The notes below the pieces were generated by a model, which ran no database searches, was not told the DNA's origin, and worked only from the letters and a program-made list of their open reading frames with translations. The position numbers and the translations under genes were made by a program. From Microbispora sp. H13382 (lineage in GTDB: Bacteria; Actinomycetota; Actinomycetes; Streptosporangiales; Streptosporangiaceae), in the NCBI RefSeq assembly GCF_014161445.1, contig NZ_JABBXA010000001.1:558001-622000 (forward strand): a stretch of DNA of 64,000 nt, read 5' to 3'. Below are positions 32,207 to 44,112 of the stretch, piece after piece; position 1 is the stretch's first letter, and each line of letters starts with the position of its first letter.

Positions 32207-33079
32207 GTGGCCGTTCTGGGGCCCAACAGGTACGGCAAGGCCGAGACGAGGGTCGTGCGGGTGACCCGGCACGGCGACGCCCACCGGATCAAGGACCTCA
32301 CCGTCAGCACGGCGCTGTCGGGCGACATGACCGAGGTCCACCTGACCGGGGACAACTCCGCCGTCCTGCCCACCGACACGCAGAAGAACACGGTCTTCGC
32401 GTTCGCCAAGAAGCAAGGCGTCGGGGCGAGTGAGGACTTCGCGCTGCTGCTGGCGCGCCACTTCGTGGACTCCCAGCCCGCGATCCACCACGCGAGGGTC
32501 GCGATCGAGGAGCACGCCTGGGAGCGTAACGGCGCGTTCGGGCACTCGTTCGTCCGCTGCGGCCGTGAGGTCCGCACCTGCGTGGCCCACCACGACGGGA
32601 CGAGTTCGTGGGTGGTCTCCGGGCTGCGCGACCTCGTCGTGCTGAACACGACCAACTCGGAGTTCTGGGGCTTCGCGAAGGACGAGTACACGACGCTGCC
32701 GGAGACCCGCGACCGCGTCCTCGCCACCGCTGTGGACGCCGCGTGGCGGCACGCGGACGTCTCCCAGGACTGCTCCCATGATTGGGACAAGACGTATGAG
32801 AACGCCCGGGGCGCCCTGCTCGCGGCATTCGCCGACACCTACAGCCTGTCGCTGCAGCAGACGCTGTACGCGATGGGCACCCGCGTGCTGGCCGAGTGCC
32901 CGGGGGTCTGCGAGGTGCGGCTGTCGCTGCCGAACAAGCACCATTTCCTGGTGGACCTCGCGCCCTTCGGCCTGGACAACGACGGCGAGGTCTTCTTCGC
33001 CGCCGACCGGCCGTACGGGCTGATCGAGGGCGCGGTGCTGCGCGAGGACGCGCCCGGCGCCGGCCCGGCCTGGGAGTAG
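32207..33079 (+). CDS. Urate oxidase (uricase)
   Basis: Uricase oxidises urate with oxygen to 5-hydroxyisourate without a cofactor. The 290-aa protein has the catalytic lysine in RYGKAETRV, the threonine in LPTDTQKNTVFAFAK and the conserved histidine in LPNKHHFLVDL, together with two T-fold halves. The length is normal for the bacterial enzyme. There is no peroxisomal signal, as expected. It is cotranscribed with the downstream enzymes uraD/uraH and with the xanthine dehydrogenase subunits that supply its substrate. Confidence 0.94.
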   Translation: MAVLGPNRYGKAETRVVRVTRHGDAHRIKDLTVSTALSGDMTEVHLTGDNSAVLPTDTQKNTVFAFAKKQGVGASEDFALLLARHFVDSQPAIHHARVAIEEHAWERNGAFGHSFVRCGREVRTCVAHHDGTSSWVVSGLRDLVVLNTTNSEFWGFAKDEYTTLPETRDRVLATAVDAAWRHADVSQDCSHDWDKTYENARGALLAAFADTYSLSLQQTLYAMGTRVLAECPGVCEVRLSLPNKHHFLVDLAPFGLDNDGEVFFAADRPYGLIEGAVLREDAPGAGPAWE

Positions 33080-33082
33080 CCG

Positions 33083-33940
33083 ATGGACTTCCTGCGACCG
33101 CGGACCTGGGCGGAGGCCCTGGCGCTGAAGGCCGAGCGGCCCGAGGCCACGCCGATCCAGGGCGGCACCGACGTCATGGTGGAGATCAACCTCGACAAGG
33201 GCCGCCCGGCCGCCCTGCTCGACCTCACGCCGATCCCCGAGCTCCGGGAGTGGTCGCGGGAGGGCGTCGAGATCCGCGTGGGCGCGGGCGTGACCTACTC
33301 CCGGCTGATCGCCGAGCTCGGGGCCGATCTGCCCGGTCTGGCCCAGGCGTCCCGTACGGTCGGGTCGCCGCAGATCCGCAACCGGGGCACGGTCGCGGGC
33401 AACCTCGGGGCGGCCTCGCCCGCGGGCGACAGCCACCCGCCGCTGCTGGCCTGCGGCGCGGTCGTGGAGGCCGAGTCGGTGCGCGGCGCCCGGCTTATCC
33501 CGATCCGGCAGTTCTACACCGGCGTGAAACGCAACGCGCTCGCGCCCGACGAGCTGATCCACGCCGTGCGCGTCCCGGCCGCCACCGGCCCGCAGTACTT
33601 CTCCAAGGTCGGCACCAGGAACGCCATGGTGATCGCGGTGTGCTCGTTCGCGACCGCGCTGGAGCCCGCAGAGCGGCGGGTGGGCACCGGTATCGGCTCG
33701 GCCGCGCCGACCCCGCGCCGCGCCCCGGACGCCGAGGACTTCGCGTCCGGCGCGCTGGACTGGGACGGCCGCGGCCCGCTCGATCCCGCCGTGGCCCGCC
33801 GGTTCGGCGAACTCGTGGCGGCCGCCGCCGCGCCGATCGACGACGTGCGGGGCCGCGCCGCCTACCGCACGCACGCGCTGGCCGTCATGGCGCGCCGCGC
33901 GCTGGGCTGGGCGTGGGACGACCTCAGGGGGAGCGCGTGA
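33083..33940 (+). CDS. Xanthine dehydrogenase FAD-binding subunit
   Basis: This 285-aa medium subunit passes electrons from the Fe-S clusters to NAD. It has the FAD motifs PIQGGTDVMVEI near residue 25 and TVGSPQIRNRGTVAGNLG (about 90-107), and the C-terminal CO dehydrogenase flavoprotein domain ends in RTHALAVMARRAL. It is followed directly by the iron-sulfur subunit (overlap at 33940), so both are made together. The molybdopterin subunit that oxidises xanthine is not in the cluster. Confidence 0.92.
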   Translation: MDFLRPRTWAEALALKAERPEATPIQGGTDVMVEINLDKGRPAALLDLTPIPELREWSREGVEIRVGAGVTYSRLIAELGADLPGLAQASRTVGSPQIRNRGTVAGNLGAASPAGDSHPPLLACGAVVEAESVRGARLIPIRQFYTGVKRNALAPDELIHAVRVPAATGPQYFSKVGTRNAMVIAVCSFATALEPAERRVGTGIGSAAPTPRRAPDAEDFASGALDWDGRGPLDPAVARRFGELVAAAAAPIDDVRGRAAYRTHALAVMARRALGWAWDDLRGSA

Positions 33941-34440
33941 TGAGGGTGAACGTGACCGTGAACGGCCGCCCGATGACGGCCGACGACGTGTGGGAGGGCG
34001 AGAGCCTGCTGTACGTCCTGCGTGAGCGGCTCGGCCTGCCGGGCGCCAAGAACGCCTGCGAGCAGGGCGAATGCGGCTCCTGCACCGTCTATCTCGACCG
34101 AACGCCGGTCTGCGCCTGCCTGGTCGCCGCCGGTCAGGCGGAGGGGCGCGAGGTGGTGACGGTCGAGGGCCTGGCCGCCGGCGGCGGGCCGGACGGTGAA
34201 GCCGACGGCGGGTTGCACGAGGTGCAGCGCGCGTTCGTGGACGCGGGGGCCGTGCAGTGCGGGTTCTGCACCCCCGGTCTCGTCGTCCAGGCCCACGCGC
34301 TGCTCGCGGGCGCCGACGGGGTGCCGCCGGACGCCGACATCCGGGAGGCCCTGGCGGGCAACCTGTGCCGCTGCACCGGATACGAGAAGATCCTCGACGC
34401 CGTCCGCCTCGCCGCAGCCCGCCGCCACCCCACGCCGTGA
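33940..34440 (+). CDS. Xanthine dehydrogenase [2Fe-2S] subunit
   Basis: This 166-aa small subunit binds two [2Fe-2S] clusters. The plant-type cluster ligands are in CEQGECGSC (C40, C45, C48) with a fourth in VCAC (C60). The second cluster uses CGFCTPG and CRCTGYEKI in the helical domain. It should form a heterotrimer with the FAD subunit and a molybdopterin subunit encoded elsewhere. ATG 33940 overlaps the previous stop (TGATG); GTG 33937 is an alternative. Confidence 0.93.
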   Translation: MRVNVTVNGRPMTADDVWEGESLLYVLRERLGLPGAKNACEQGECGSCTVYLDRTPVCACLVAAGQAEGREVVTVEGLAAGGGPDGEADGGLHEVQRAFVDAGAVQCGFCTPGLVVQAHALLAGADGVPPDADIREALAGNLCRCTGYEKILDAVRLAAARRHPTP

Positions 34441-34529
34441 TCTTGTAGTTCGTCGCACGCACTCGCCGTGACCTGCGCCGGAGCATTCCGTGATCACGGC
34501 GCTCGCACCATCTGACCTGGGAGTATCCA

Positions 34530-35897
34530 TTGCGTGATCTCGCACCACGACGAGTGGTCATCGAGAACGCCCACGTCGTCCCGGTCGTGGGAGAGGAGAT
34601 CCCGTCCGGTCACGTCGTCGTGGAGGACGGTTTGATCACGGCGGTCGGCCCCGGCCCGGCGGCGACCGTTCCCGAGGGGGCCGAACGCGTCGACGGCACC
34701 GGCTGCCTCGCCACCCCCGGCCTGGTCAACACCCACCACCACCTCTACCAGTGGGCGTCCCAGGGGGTGACACCGGACGGGACGCTGTTCGAGTGGCTGG
34801 TGGCGAGCTACCGGCTGTGGGCCCGCATGGACGCCGAGGTGGTGGCGGGCGCCGCGACGGCGGGCCTGGCCTGGCTGGCCCTGTCGGGCTGCACGACCTC
34901 CACCGACCACCACTACGTCTTCCCGAAGGGCAGGGGAGACCTGTTCGAGGCGGAAATCGAGGCCGCGCGCCGGGTCGGGCTGCGCTTCCACCCCTGCCGG
35001 GGGTCGATGGACCGGGGCGCCTCGCGCGGTGGCCTGCCGCCGGACGAGGTCGTGGAGGACATCGACGAGATCCTCCGGGCCACCGACGACGCGATCCGGA
35101 AATATCATGATCCGTCGTTCGGGTCGATGCTGCGCGTCGCGGTCGCCCCCTGCTCGCCGTTCTCGGTCAGCGGCGAGCTCATGACCCGCTCGGCCGACCT
35201 CGCGCGCTCCCACGGCGTACGGCTGCACACGCACGTGGCCGAGACGGCCGACGAGGACGAGCACTGCAGGGAACAGTTCGGCGTGCTGCCCGTCGAGTAC
35301 CTCGACGACCTCGGCTGGCTGGGCCCGGACGTGTGGCTCGCCCACTGCGTCCACCTGACCGACAAGGACGTGCGGCGCTTCGCCGAGACCGGCACGGGCA
35401 CGGCCCACTGCCCGTCGTCGAACGGCCGTCTCGGTGCGGGCATCGCCCGGATCACCGATCTGCTGGCGGCGGGCGCGCCGGTCGGGCTGGGCGTCGACGG
35501 CGCGGCCTCCAGTGAGATGACCCCGCTTGCCGGGGAGATCCGCATGGCCGTCCTCACGCAGCGGGCCCGGTACGGCCCGCGCGCGCTGACCGCCCGCCAG
35601 GCTCTGGAGATGGCCACACTCGGCGGCGCCCGCTGCCTCGGCCGGGAGGCCGAGATCGGCTCGCTGGAGCCCGGCAAGCTCGCCGACGTCGCGCTGTGGC
35701 GGCTCGGCGGCTTCCACGCCGCGATCGACGATCCCGTCGTGGCGTTCGCGTACGGCGCCACGCCGCCGCTGGAACGGCTGCTGGTGGGCGGCCGGACCGT
35801 CGTGGCGGGCGGCGAGCTGCGCACGGTCTCCGGCGAGGAGGCCGCGCGGGCCGGGGCCGCCGCCCATCGCCGCCTGACCATCGGAGATCATGTCTGA
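34530..35897 (+). CDS. 8-oxoguanine deaminase-like amidohydrolase
   Basis: This amidohydrolase-superfamily enzyme (455 aa) converts 8-oxoguanine or a related purine to the 2-oxo form (urate precursor). Metal ligands are in NTHHHLYQW, THVAET and AHCVHL, and the catalytic aspartate is in GVDGAASSE. Actinomycete purine clusters often carry this gene next to xanthine dehydrogenase. The first codon is TTG 34530; GTG 34554 is an in-frame alternative closer to the family start. The 89-bp gap before it is where the molybdenum subunit gene normally lies. Confidence 0.82.
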   Translation: MRDLAPRRVVIENAHVVPVVGEEIPSGHVVVEDGLITAVGPGPAATVPEGAERVDGTGCLATPGLVNTHHHLYQWASQGVTPDGTLFEWLVASYRLWARMDAEVVAGAATAGLAWLALSGCTTSTDHHYVFPKGRGDLFEAEIEAARRVGLRFHPCRGSMDRGASRGGLPPDEVVEDIDEILRATDDAIRKYHDPSFGSMLRVAVAPCSPFSVSGELMTRSADLARSHGVRLHTHVAETADEDEHCREQFGVLPVEYLDDLGWLGPDVWLAHCVHLTDKDVRRFAETGTGTAHCPSSNGRLGAGIARITDLLAAGAPVGLGVDGAASSEMTPLAGEIRMAVLTQRARYGPRALTARQALEMATLGGARCLGREAEIGSLEPGKLADVALWRLGGFHAAIDDPVVAFAYGATPPLERLLVGGRTVVAGGELRTVSGEEAARAGAAAHRRLTIGDHV

Positions 35898-35927
35898 GAC
35901 ATCCCGGACGGACCGAGGGAGCAGGGC

Positions 35928-37082
35928 ATGACAGGGCACGTCGTCATCGCGGTGGACAAGTTTCGCGGGTCGCTCACGGCGCCCGAGGTCGCCGCGCACG
36001 TGGCCGCCGGTCTGGGTGACGTGCCCGTCGTCGAGCTCCCGGTGGCGGACGGGGGCGACGGCACCGTCGACGCGGTCGTGGCGAGCGGCTTCACCCGGGT
36101 CGCGACGGAGGTGACCGGGCCCGCCGGGAACCCGGTCACGGCGAGCTACGCCGTACGCGACGAGCCCGGCGCACGGGTCGCCGTGATCGAACTGGCCGAG
36201 GCGTCGGGCCTGCGCAGGCTACCGGCGGATCCGGCGCCGCTGACCGCCACCAGCCGCGGCACCGGTGAGCTCGTCGCCCACGCCGTACGGCACGGCGCGA
36301 CCCGCGTCGTGCTCGGCCTCGGCGGCAGCGCCTGCACCGACGGCGGCGCGGGGATGGCCCAGGCCCTCGGCGTACGGCTGCTCGACGCGGCCGGGAACGA
36401 CCTGCCGCCTGGCGGGGCCGCGCTGCGCGACCTGCACACCGTCGACGTCTCCGGACGCCTGCGCGGGTTCGAGGTGATCGTGGCGAGCGACGTGGACAAC
36501 CCGCTGCTCGGGCCGTACGGCGCGGCGGCGGTGTACGGCCCGCAGAAGGGGGCGAGCCCGCAGGACGTGGCCGTGCTGGAGGCCGGGCTGGCCCGGCTGG
36601 CGGCCGTGGCCGCGCACACCCACGGCCTCGCGGGCGCCGCCGAGCACGACGGCGTGGTCCGTGCGATGGGCGTGGCCGGGCGGCCGGGGGCCGGGGCCGC
36701 GGGCGGGGTGGGCTTCGGCGCGCTGACGTTCCTGAACGCCGAGATCCGGCCGGGCATCGGCTATCTGCTGGACCTCGAGGAGTTCGACCGGCACGTCGAG
36801 GGCGCCCGGCTGGTCGTCACCGGTGAGGGTTCGATCGACGAGCAGACCCTGCGCGGCAAGGCCCCGGTGGGCGTCGCGGCGGCGGCGGCCAAGCACGGCG
36901 TGCCGGTCGTCGCGGTCTGCGGCCGGCGGTCGGTGGGCGACGACGAGTTGCGGGCGGCCGGCATCGAGGCGGCGTACGCGCTGACCGACGTCGAGCCCGA
37001 CGTGAGCCGCTGCATGGCCGAGGCCGGGCCGCTGCTGGAGAAGCTCGCGGCGCGGGTCGCCGCCTGGCATCTCACGACATGA
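35928..37082 (+). CDS. glxK: Glycerate kinase
   Basis: This 384-aa type I glycerate kinase phosphorylates glycerate, the product of glyoxylate recycling, to phosphoglycerate. Family motifs are [10 protein letters not shown] near the start, VADGGDGT, the [14 protein letters not shown] loop at about 124-137 and [13 protein letters not shown]. Its place between purine genes fits glyoxylate released from ureidoglycolate after allantoin breakdown; glyoxylate carboligase and the reductase are not in the window. The ATG follows a GGAGCAGGG site. Confidence 0.9.
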   Translation: MTGHVVIAVDKFRGSLTAPEVAAHVAAGLGDVPVVELPVADGGDGTVDAVVASGFTRVATEVTGPAGNPVTASYAVRDEPGARVAVIELAEASGLRRLPADPAPLTATSRGTGELVAHAVRHGATRVVLGLGGSACTDGGAGMAQALGVRLLDAAGNDLPPGGAALRDLHTVDVSGRLRGFEVIVASDVDNPLLGPYGAAAVYGPQKGASPQDVAVLEAGLARLAAVAAHTHGLAGAAEHDGVVRAMGVAGRPGAGAAGGVGFGALTFLNAEIRPGIGYLLDLEEFDRHVEGARLVVTGEGSIDEQTLRGKAPVGVAAAAAKHGVPVVAVCGRRSVGDDELRAAGIEAAYALTDVEPDVSRCMAEAGPLLEKLAARVAAWHLTT

Positions 37083-37092
37083 GGAGTGGCGC

Positions 37093-38406
37093 GTGGGGGA
37101 ACCGTACGACCTGGTGGTGAGGTCCCGGCGGACCGTGACCCCGGAGGGGGAGCGTCCGCTCGCGGTCGCCGTACGCGGGGGTGTGATCGCCGCCCTGTGT
37201 CCCTACGACGATCCACCGGCGGCGGAGGAGTCCGCCGACCTCGGCGAACTGCCGCTGCTGCCCGGGCTGGTCGATTCCCACGTGCACGTCAACGAGCCCG
37301 GCCGTACTCACTGGGAGGGCTTCGCGACCGCCACCAGAGCGGCGGCGGCCGGGGGCGTGACCACCATCGTGGACATGCCGCTCAACTCGCTGCCCCCGAC
37401 CGTGGACGTGGCGGCGCTGAAGGTCAAGCGGAAGGCCGCCGAGGGGCGGTGCCACGTGGACGTCGCCTTCTGGGGTGGTGCGATCCCCGGCAACCTCGCC
37501 GACCTGCGGCCCCTGCACGAGGCCGGTGTGGCGGGCGTCAAGTGCTTCCTTTCGCCGTCCGGGGTGGACGAGTTCCCGGCGCTCGACCGCGAGGGGCTGC
37601 GGGCCGCGCTGGCGGAGGTGGCGGCCTTCGGCGGCCTGCTGATCGCGCACGCCGAGGACCCCGGCCTGCTGTCCGACCCCCGCGGCCCGGCGTACGGCGA
37701 CTTCCTCAGGTCGCGCCCCCAGGAGGCCGAGCGCAGGGCCGTCGAGCAGGTGATCGCCCTCGCGGCGGAGACGGGCGCGCGGGCGCACATCGTGCACGTG
37801 TCGGCCGCCGCCTGCGTCGAACCGCTGCGCGCGGCGCAGGCGGCGGGGGTGCGCGTCACCGCCGAGACCTGCCCCCACTATCTGACCCTGGCGGCGGAGC
37901 AGGTCACCGGGCCCGCGTACAAGTGCTGCCCGCCGATCCGGGAGGCCGCCAACCGCGACGCGCTGTGGCGGGCGCTCGCCGACGGGGTGCTCATGGGGAT
38001 CGTCTCCGACCACTCCCCGTCGACGCCCGACCTCAAGGTGCCCGACTTCGCCGCGGCCTGGGGCGGGATCTCCTCGCTCCAGGTCGGCCTGCCCGCCGTG
38101 TGGACGGCGGCTCGCGCCCGGGGCCACGGCCTGACCGACGTGGCGCGCTGGATGGCCGGGGGACCGGCCCGCCTGGCCGGCCTGCCGCACAAGGGGGCGA
38201 TCCGGGTGGGCGACGACGCGGACCTGGTCGCCTTCGACCCCGACGCGGAGTTCACCGTCGACGTGGCGGCGCTCCACCACCGCAACCCGGTGTCCCCTTA
38301 CCACGGCGCGCGGCTCGCGGGCGTCGTACGCACCACCTGGCTGCGCGGCGTGCCCGTCGACTTCGCCGCCCCGCGCGGACGACTGCTGATCCGAGGAGCG
38401 CGATGA
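37093..38406 (+). CDS. allB: Allantoinase
   Basis: Allantoinase opens the hydantoin ring of allantoin to allantoate. The 437-aa dihydroorotase-like protein has metal histidines in [17 protein letters not shown], the carboxylated lysine in [13 protein letters not shown], and further ligands in IVHVSAA, ETCPHY and [11 protein letters not shown]. The [11 protein letters not shown] motif distinguishes allantoinase from dihydroorotase. It overlaps allantoicase (ATGA at 38403-38406), so the two act in sequence and are cotranslated. GTG start. Confidence 0.93.
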   Translation: MGEPYDLVVRSRRTVTPEGERPLAVAVRGGVIAALCPYDDPPAAEESADLGELPLLPGLVDSHVHVNEPGRTHWEGFATATRAAAAGGVTTIVDMPLNSLPPTVDVAALKVKRKAAEGRCHVDVAFWGGAIPGNLADLRPLHEAGVAGVKCFLSPSGVDEFPALDREGLRAALAEVAAFGGLLIAHAEDPGLLSDPRGPAYGDFLRSRPQEAERRAVEQVIALAAETGARAHIVHVSAAACVEPLRAAQAAGVRVTAETCPHYLTLAAEQVTGPAYKCCPPIREAANRDALWRALADGVLMGIVSDHSPSTPDLKVPDFAAAWGGISSLQVGLPAVWTAARARGHGLTDVARWMAGGPARLAGLPHKGAIRVGDDADLVAFDPDAEFTVDVAALHHRNPVSPYHGARLAGVVRTTWLRGVPVDFAAPRGRLLIRGAR

Positions 38407-39368
38407 CCGGCTTCACCCGCCTGCCCGACCTCGCCCTGCGCACGTACGGCGGGTCGGTCGTGGCCGCAAACGACGAGTCGTTCGCCGAACGGGAGGCCCT
38501 GATCAGGCCGGGGCCGGCCGAGTTCCGGCCGCACACCTTCGGCGCCAAGGGCCAGGTCTACGACGGCTGGGAGACCCGGCGGCGGCGTGCGCCCGGCCAC
38601 GACTGGGCGATCGTCCGGCTCGGCCTGCCGGGCATCATCCGGGGCGTGGTGGTGGACACCGCGTGGTTCCGCGGCAACTACCCGCCGTACGCGTCGGTCG
38701 AGGCGTGCGCGGCCGAGGGCCACCCCTCGCCGGACGAGCTGGACGGCTGGGTGGAGATCGTGCCGAAGAGCCCGCTGAAGGGTGACGCGGTCCACGAGTT
38801 CGCCGTGACCGACCCCCGCCGTTTCACGCACGTGCGGCTGAACATCCTCCCCGACGGCGGCGTCGCGCGGCTGCGGGTCCACGGGCGGGTCGTACCCGAC
38901 CGCGCTTTCCTGGAGGGCCTCACCGTCGACCTCGCCGCGCTGGAGAACGGCGGCCTGGTCACGGCCTGCTCCGACGAGTTCTACTCCGCGCCGAACAACG
39001 TCCTCGCGCCCGGCCTGGCCCGCGACCAGTCCGAGGGCTGGGAGACCGCGCGCCGCCGCGACGGCGGCAACGACTGGCTCGTGGTCGCCCTGGCCGGGCC
39101 GGGCCGGGTGGCCGTCGCCGAGATCGACACGGCCAACCTGATCTTCAACGCCCCCGGCTGGGCGTCGCTGAAGGGCGCGGATGCGGACCGGGCGCCGCTG
39201 GAGGACGAGGACGCCTGGTTCCCGCTGCTGCCCAGGACCCGCCTGCAGCCCGACACCCGTCACCGCTTCCGCCTCGACGACGACCACAGGGTCACCCACG
39301 CCCGGCTCGACATCTACCCCGACGGCGGCCTCGCCCGCCTCCGCCTCCTCGGCACCCTCACCCCCTGA
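38403..39368 (+). CDS. alc: Allantoicase
   Basis: Allantoicase hydrolyses allantoate to ureidoglycolate and urea. The 321-aa protein consists of two repeats of the allantoicase fold, recognisable by [19 protein letters not shown] and [20 protein letters not shown], each followed by DTAxF/DTANLIF and IYPDGG/ILPDGG motifs. It is the last gene of the cluster. Convergent with the PASTA kinase gene; a short hairpin at 39444-39464 lies between them. Confidence 0.93.
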   Translation: MTGFTRLPDLALRTYGGSVVAANDESFAEREALIRPGPAEFRPHTFGAKGQVYDGWETRRRRAPGHDWAIVRLGLPGIIRGVVVDTAWFRGNYPPYASVEACAAEGHPSPDELDGWVEIVPKSPLKGDAVHEFAVTDPRRFTHVRLNILPDGGVARLRVHGRVVPDRAFLEGLTVDLAALENGGLVTACSDEFYSAPNNVLAPGLARDQSEGWETARRRDGGNDWLVVALAGPGRVAVAEIDTANLIFNAPGWASLKGADADRAPLEDEDAWFPLLPRTRLQPDTRHRFRLDDDHRVTHARLDIYPDGGLARLRLLGTLTP

Positions 39369-39443
39369 GCCATCTCGGCGACGACCTCTACATCCTCAGG
39401 GGAGCCGATCCCGACGCCGCCTGACGCCGGTCGGGGCGCGACG

Positions 39444-39464
39444 ACGGCCACGAGTGGTGGCCGT
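39444..39464. terminator. Hairpin between allantoicase and kinase genes
   Basis: ACGGCCAC (39444-39451) and GTGGCCGT (39457-39464) form an 8-bp stem with a 5-nt loop in the 122-bp convergent gap, a plausible bidirectional terminator. Confidence 0.45.
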
Positions 39465-39490
39465 ACGCGACCGGATGACCGGCGGGGGCG

Positions 39491-41500
39491 TCAGTGCCAG
39501 ATCGTGATGGTGGTGCCCGGCGGCTGCTGACCGAGCGGCTTCTCACCGACCACGCGGTCGGTGCCCACCACCTTGCGGACGTTGACCTTGAAACCGGCCG
39601 CCTTCAGCTCGTTCACCGCGTCGTGGACGGACTTGAACATCACGTTGGGCACGTTGACGACGGTGGGCGGGGTCTGGCCGGGGTCGGCGGGGTCGGTCTC
39701 CCACGGCCAGCGGAAGCCCTGGTCCGGGCCGCGCGAGGCCGTCAGGTGGACGGTCGCCCCGGCCACCACCTCGGCGCCGCCGGACGGGTCCTGGGCGATC
39801 ACCGTGCCCGGCGGGGCGTCGTCGGTGGTCTCGTCGATCTGGACGTTGAAGCCCTTGTCGCGCAGGATCTTCTCCGCCTGGTCGCGCATCATCTGCGTGA
39901 CGTCCGGCATCAGAAGTCCCGCGCTGACGACGAAGTTGACCACGCCGCGCTTCTTGACGCGCTTGCCCACCGGCGGGTTGGTACGGATGACCTGGTCGCG
40001 GGGGATGGTGTCGCTCGCGCTCTTGCTGACCCGGCCGGGGGTCAGCCCGACCTCGGCGACCTTCGCCCGGGCGTCCGCCAGGCTCAGGCCCTCGACCTTC
40101 GGCACGGGGATCGTCTCCGGGCCGGCCGACGGGATCAGGGTGAGGACGGCGCCCTTGACCACCTCGGCGCCCGCGCCGGGCTCGGTGTCGAGGACGATGT
40201 CCTTCGGCACCTTGTCGTCGAACCTCGCCTTGCCGATCCGTACCTCGAAGCCGGCCTTCTGCGCCTCCTGCCTGGCGACCGTGATGTTCTGGTTCACCAG
40301 ATCGGGCACGGTCGTGTAGCGCCCCTGGGAGAACCACCAACCGGTGAAGGCGATGCCCGCCACCATGACGAGGGCCAGCGAGGCGAGGAACCACACGGGC
40401 CTGACCCTGGCCCGTCGCCGCCGGCCCGCTCCACCGGCGCCGGTCAGCAGTTCCGAGCGCGGCTGGATCATCGTCTGGCCGACCGGCGGCTCGGCCTCCG
40501 GGCGCGCGTGCTGCGACGTGCCGAACGGCGAGGCCCCGCCGGGCGGCGGGAGGGTCCGGTGCGCACCCGTCCGTACGCCGCTGTGGGCGCTGGTGTGGGT
40601 GCCGGTGTCGTGGGCTCCGTAAGGGGCGGCGTGCGCGCCGGTGTGCCCGGTCCGCGGCAGCGTGCGGTGGATCTCGACGGCCGCGACGAGCATGGCGGTC
40701 GCGTCCGCCGGGCGCGCGGCGGGGTCCTTGTCGGTGGCCGCCGCGACGAGCGCGTCGATCGGCGGCGGCACGTCGTGCGCGATCGAGGACGGCGCGGGGA
40801 CGGTCTCGTGCACGTGCCGGTAGGCGATCGACATCGGCGTCTCGCCCGCGTACGGCTGCCGCCCGGTCAGCAGCTCGAACAGCATGATCCCGGCGGCGTA
40901 CACGTCGCTGCGGGCGTCGGCGGTGCCGGTCGTGACCTGCTCGGGCGACATGTAGCCGATCGTGCCGATCATCATGCCGGTCTTGGTCTGGTTGGTCGCC
41001 TCGATCGCGCGGGCCAGGCCGAAGTCCACGACCTTCACCCGGCCGTCGTCGGCGAGCAGCACGTTCTCCGGCTTGACGTCCCGGTGGATGAGCCCCGCCT
41101 GGTGGGCCGCGCCGAGGGCGGCGAGCACCGGGATGACCATCTCCAGCGCCTCGCGCGCCGGGAGACGGCCGCGCCCGCGCAGCACGTCGCGCAGCGTCCG
41201 CCCGGGCACGTACTCCATCGACAGGTAGACGTGCGCCCCGTCCGTGCCCTGGTCGAAGACCTGCACGATGTTCGGGTGCGAGAGGCTCGCCACCGACTTG
41301 GCCTCGCCGATGAACCGCCGCACGAACTGCGGGTCCTCGGCCAGCGAGCGGTGCATCACCTTGACGGCCACCGTGCGGTCGAGCCGGACGTCCAGAGCAA
41401 GATATACGGAGGCCATGCCACCCCGGGCGATCCGGGACTCGACGCGGTAGCGCCCGTCGAGCAACTGCCCCACGAGCGGGTCGGTCAGCGTCGTGTCCAC
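39491..41500 (-). CDS. Ser/Thr protein kinase with four PASTA domains
   Basis: This is a 669-aa membrane receptor kinase of the PknB family. The cytoplasmic kinase (about 18-275) has the Gly loop ARGGMASVY, Lys47 in VAVKVMH, catalytic HRDVKPEN and DFGLA. A Pro/Thr/His-rich juxtamembrane segment (about 280-365, HTGAHAAPYGAHDTG) is followed by one TM helix (LASLALVMVAGIAFTGWWF). Four extracellular PASTA repeats with xxVPDxxGxxxxxA-type cores complete it. PASTA domains sense peptidoglycan fragments in known family members. GTG 41500 lies 7 nt after TAAACT, so the mRNA is probably leaderless. The Rv2175c-like gene nearby encodes a likely relative of a known mycobacterial kinase substrate. Confidence 0.93.
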   Translation of the reverse strand: MDTTLTDPLVGQLLDGRYRVESRIARGGMASVYLALDVRLDRTVAVKVMHRSLAEDPQFVRRFIGEAKSVASLSHPNIVQVFDQGTDGAHVYLSMEYVPGRTLRDVLRGRGRLPAREALEMVIPVLAALGAAHQAGLIHRDVKPENVLLADDGRVKVVDFGLARAIEATNQTKTGMMIGTIGYMSPEQVTTGTADARSDVYAAGIMLFELLTGRQPYAGETPMSIAYRHVHETVPAPSSIAHDVPPPIDALVAAATDKDPAARPADATAMLVAAVEIHRTLPRTGHTGAHAAPYGAHDTGTHTSAHSGVRTGAHRTLPPPGGASPFGTSQHARPEAEPPVGQTMIQPRSELLTGAGGAGRRRRARVRPVWFLASLALVMVAGIAFTGWWFSQGRYTTVPDLVNQNITVARQEAQKAGFEVRIGKARFDDKVPKDIVLDTEPGAGAEVVKGAVLTLIPSAGPETIPVPKVEGLSLADARAKVAEVGLTPGRVSKSASDTIPRDQVIRTNPPVGKRVKKRGVVNFVVSAGLLMPDVTQMMRDQAEKILRDKGFNVQIDETTDDAPPGTVIAQDPSGGAEVVAGATVHLTASRGPDQGFRWPWETDPADPGQTPPTVVNVPNVMFKSVHDAVNELKAAGFKVNVRKVVGTDRVVGEKPLGQQPPGTTITIWH

Positions 41501-41705
41501 TCGCCAGAGTTTACGGGTGATTTGCCGCCGGGCGTGTTCCCGAATCCCAAACCGAGACCTATTCGGCAGCCCTCCGCGCCGCCCGAAAAGCCGTGTCTAA
41601 TCCGAAAACCGGGCTTACCAGACGCGGATTCCCGCACCTCTCCGCCCGCCGGCGCGAACACGCCGGACGGGCGGGGGACGCCTTTGTGTGGTGGACGCGG
41701 CGGGC
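41501..41705 (-). terminator. Gap after thiG with terminator hairpin
   Basis: Downstream of the thiG stop on the minus strand, CCGCCCG...CGGGCGG with an inner CCGGCG/CGCCGG pair (about 41644-41678) forms a GC-rich hairpin that probably ends the thiamine operon. The rest of the gap holds the TAAACT -10 box (41508-41513) of the kinase gene. Confidence 0.45.
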
Positions 41706-43782
<2,077 letters not shown>

Positions 43783-43785
43783 ACC

Positions 43786-43882
43786 GCGCTCCCTTCGCCG
43801 GCATTACCCGGATCAGGTCGGGGCGGTCGAGAGCCTCCCGCTCTCCTCTCAGCCCGGTCCGCCGGGCTCCCGCGCGTCTTAC
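43786..43882 (-). ncRNA. TPP riboswitch (thi box) of the thiOSG operon
   Basis: The minus-strand sequence has the conserved thi-box cores GGGCTGAGAGG (about 43850), ACCTGATCCGGGTAAT (about 43803-43820) and CCGGCGAAGGGAG at the 3' end. These fit the pyrimidine- and pyrophosphate-binding arms of the TPP aptamer. The 3' stem includes the thiO ribosome-binding site, pointing to translational control. No terminator stem follows before the thiO start. Confidence 0.93.
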
Positions 43883-44100
43883 GCCCACCAGCGTAGTACG
43901 CCGCCCGTCATGGCCGATCGCCGGCGGCCGTCCGCCGCCACCTGGCAGGCGGACGCCGCGTGCCGCGCGCGACGAAGATCCGCACGCGCGTCGTCCGGTG
44001 GAGTAAGGGCCTCCTTCACAACGTGGGCCCCCGGGGAAGTGCGCGCTACTTGCCCAACTCGTTATGAGGGGCCCGTTGGCCAGGGCCCCCGCTGACAATC

Positions 44101-44112
44101 TATGGTCAAGCT
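44101..44112 (+). promoter_or_regulatory. -10 box of the ferredoxin-reductase-like gene
   Basis: TATGGT (44101-44106) is followed after CAAGCT by the GTG start at 44113, giving a leaderless mRNA. The -35 is not clear. Confidence 0.5.

Noticed and set aside
39420-39490. Small gene after allantoicase
   Set aside because: Only short frames without a ribosome-binding site; best explained as terminator region.
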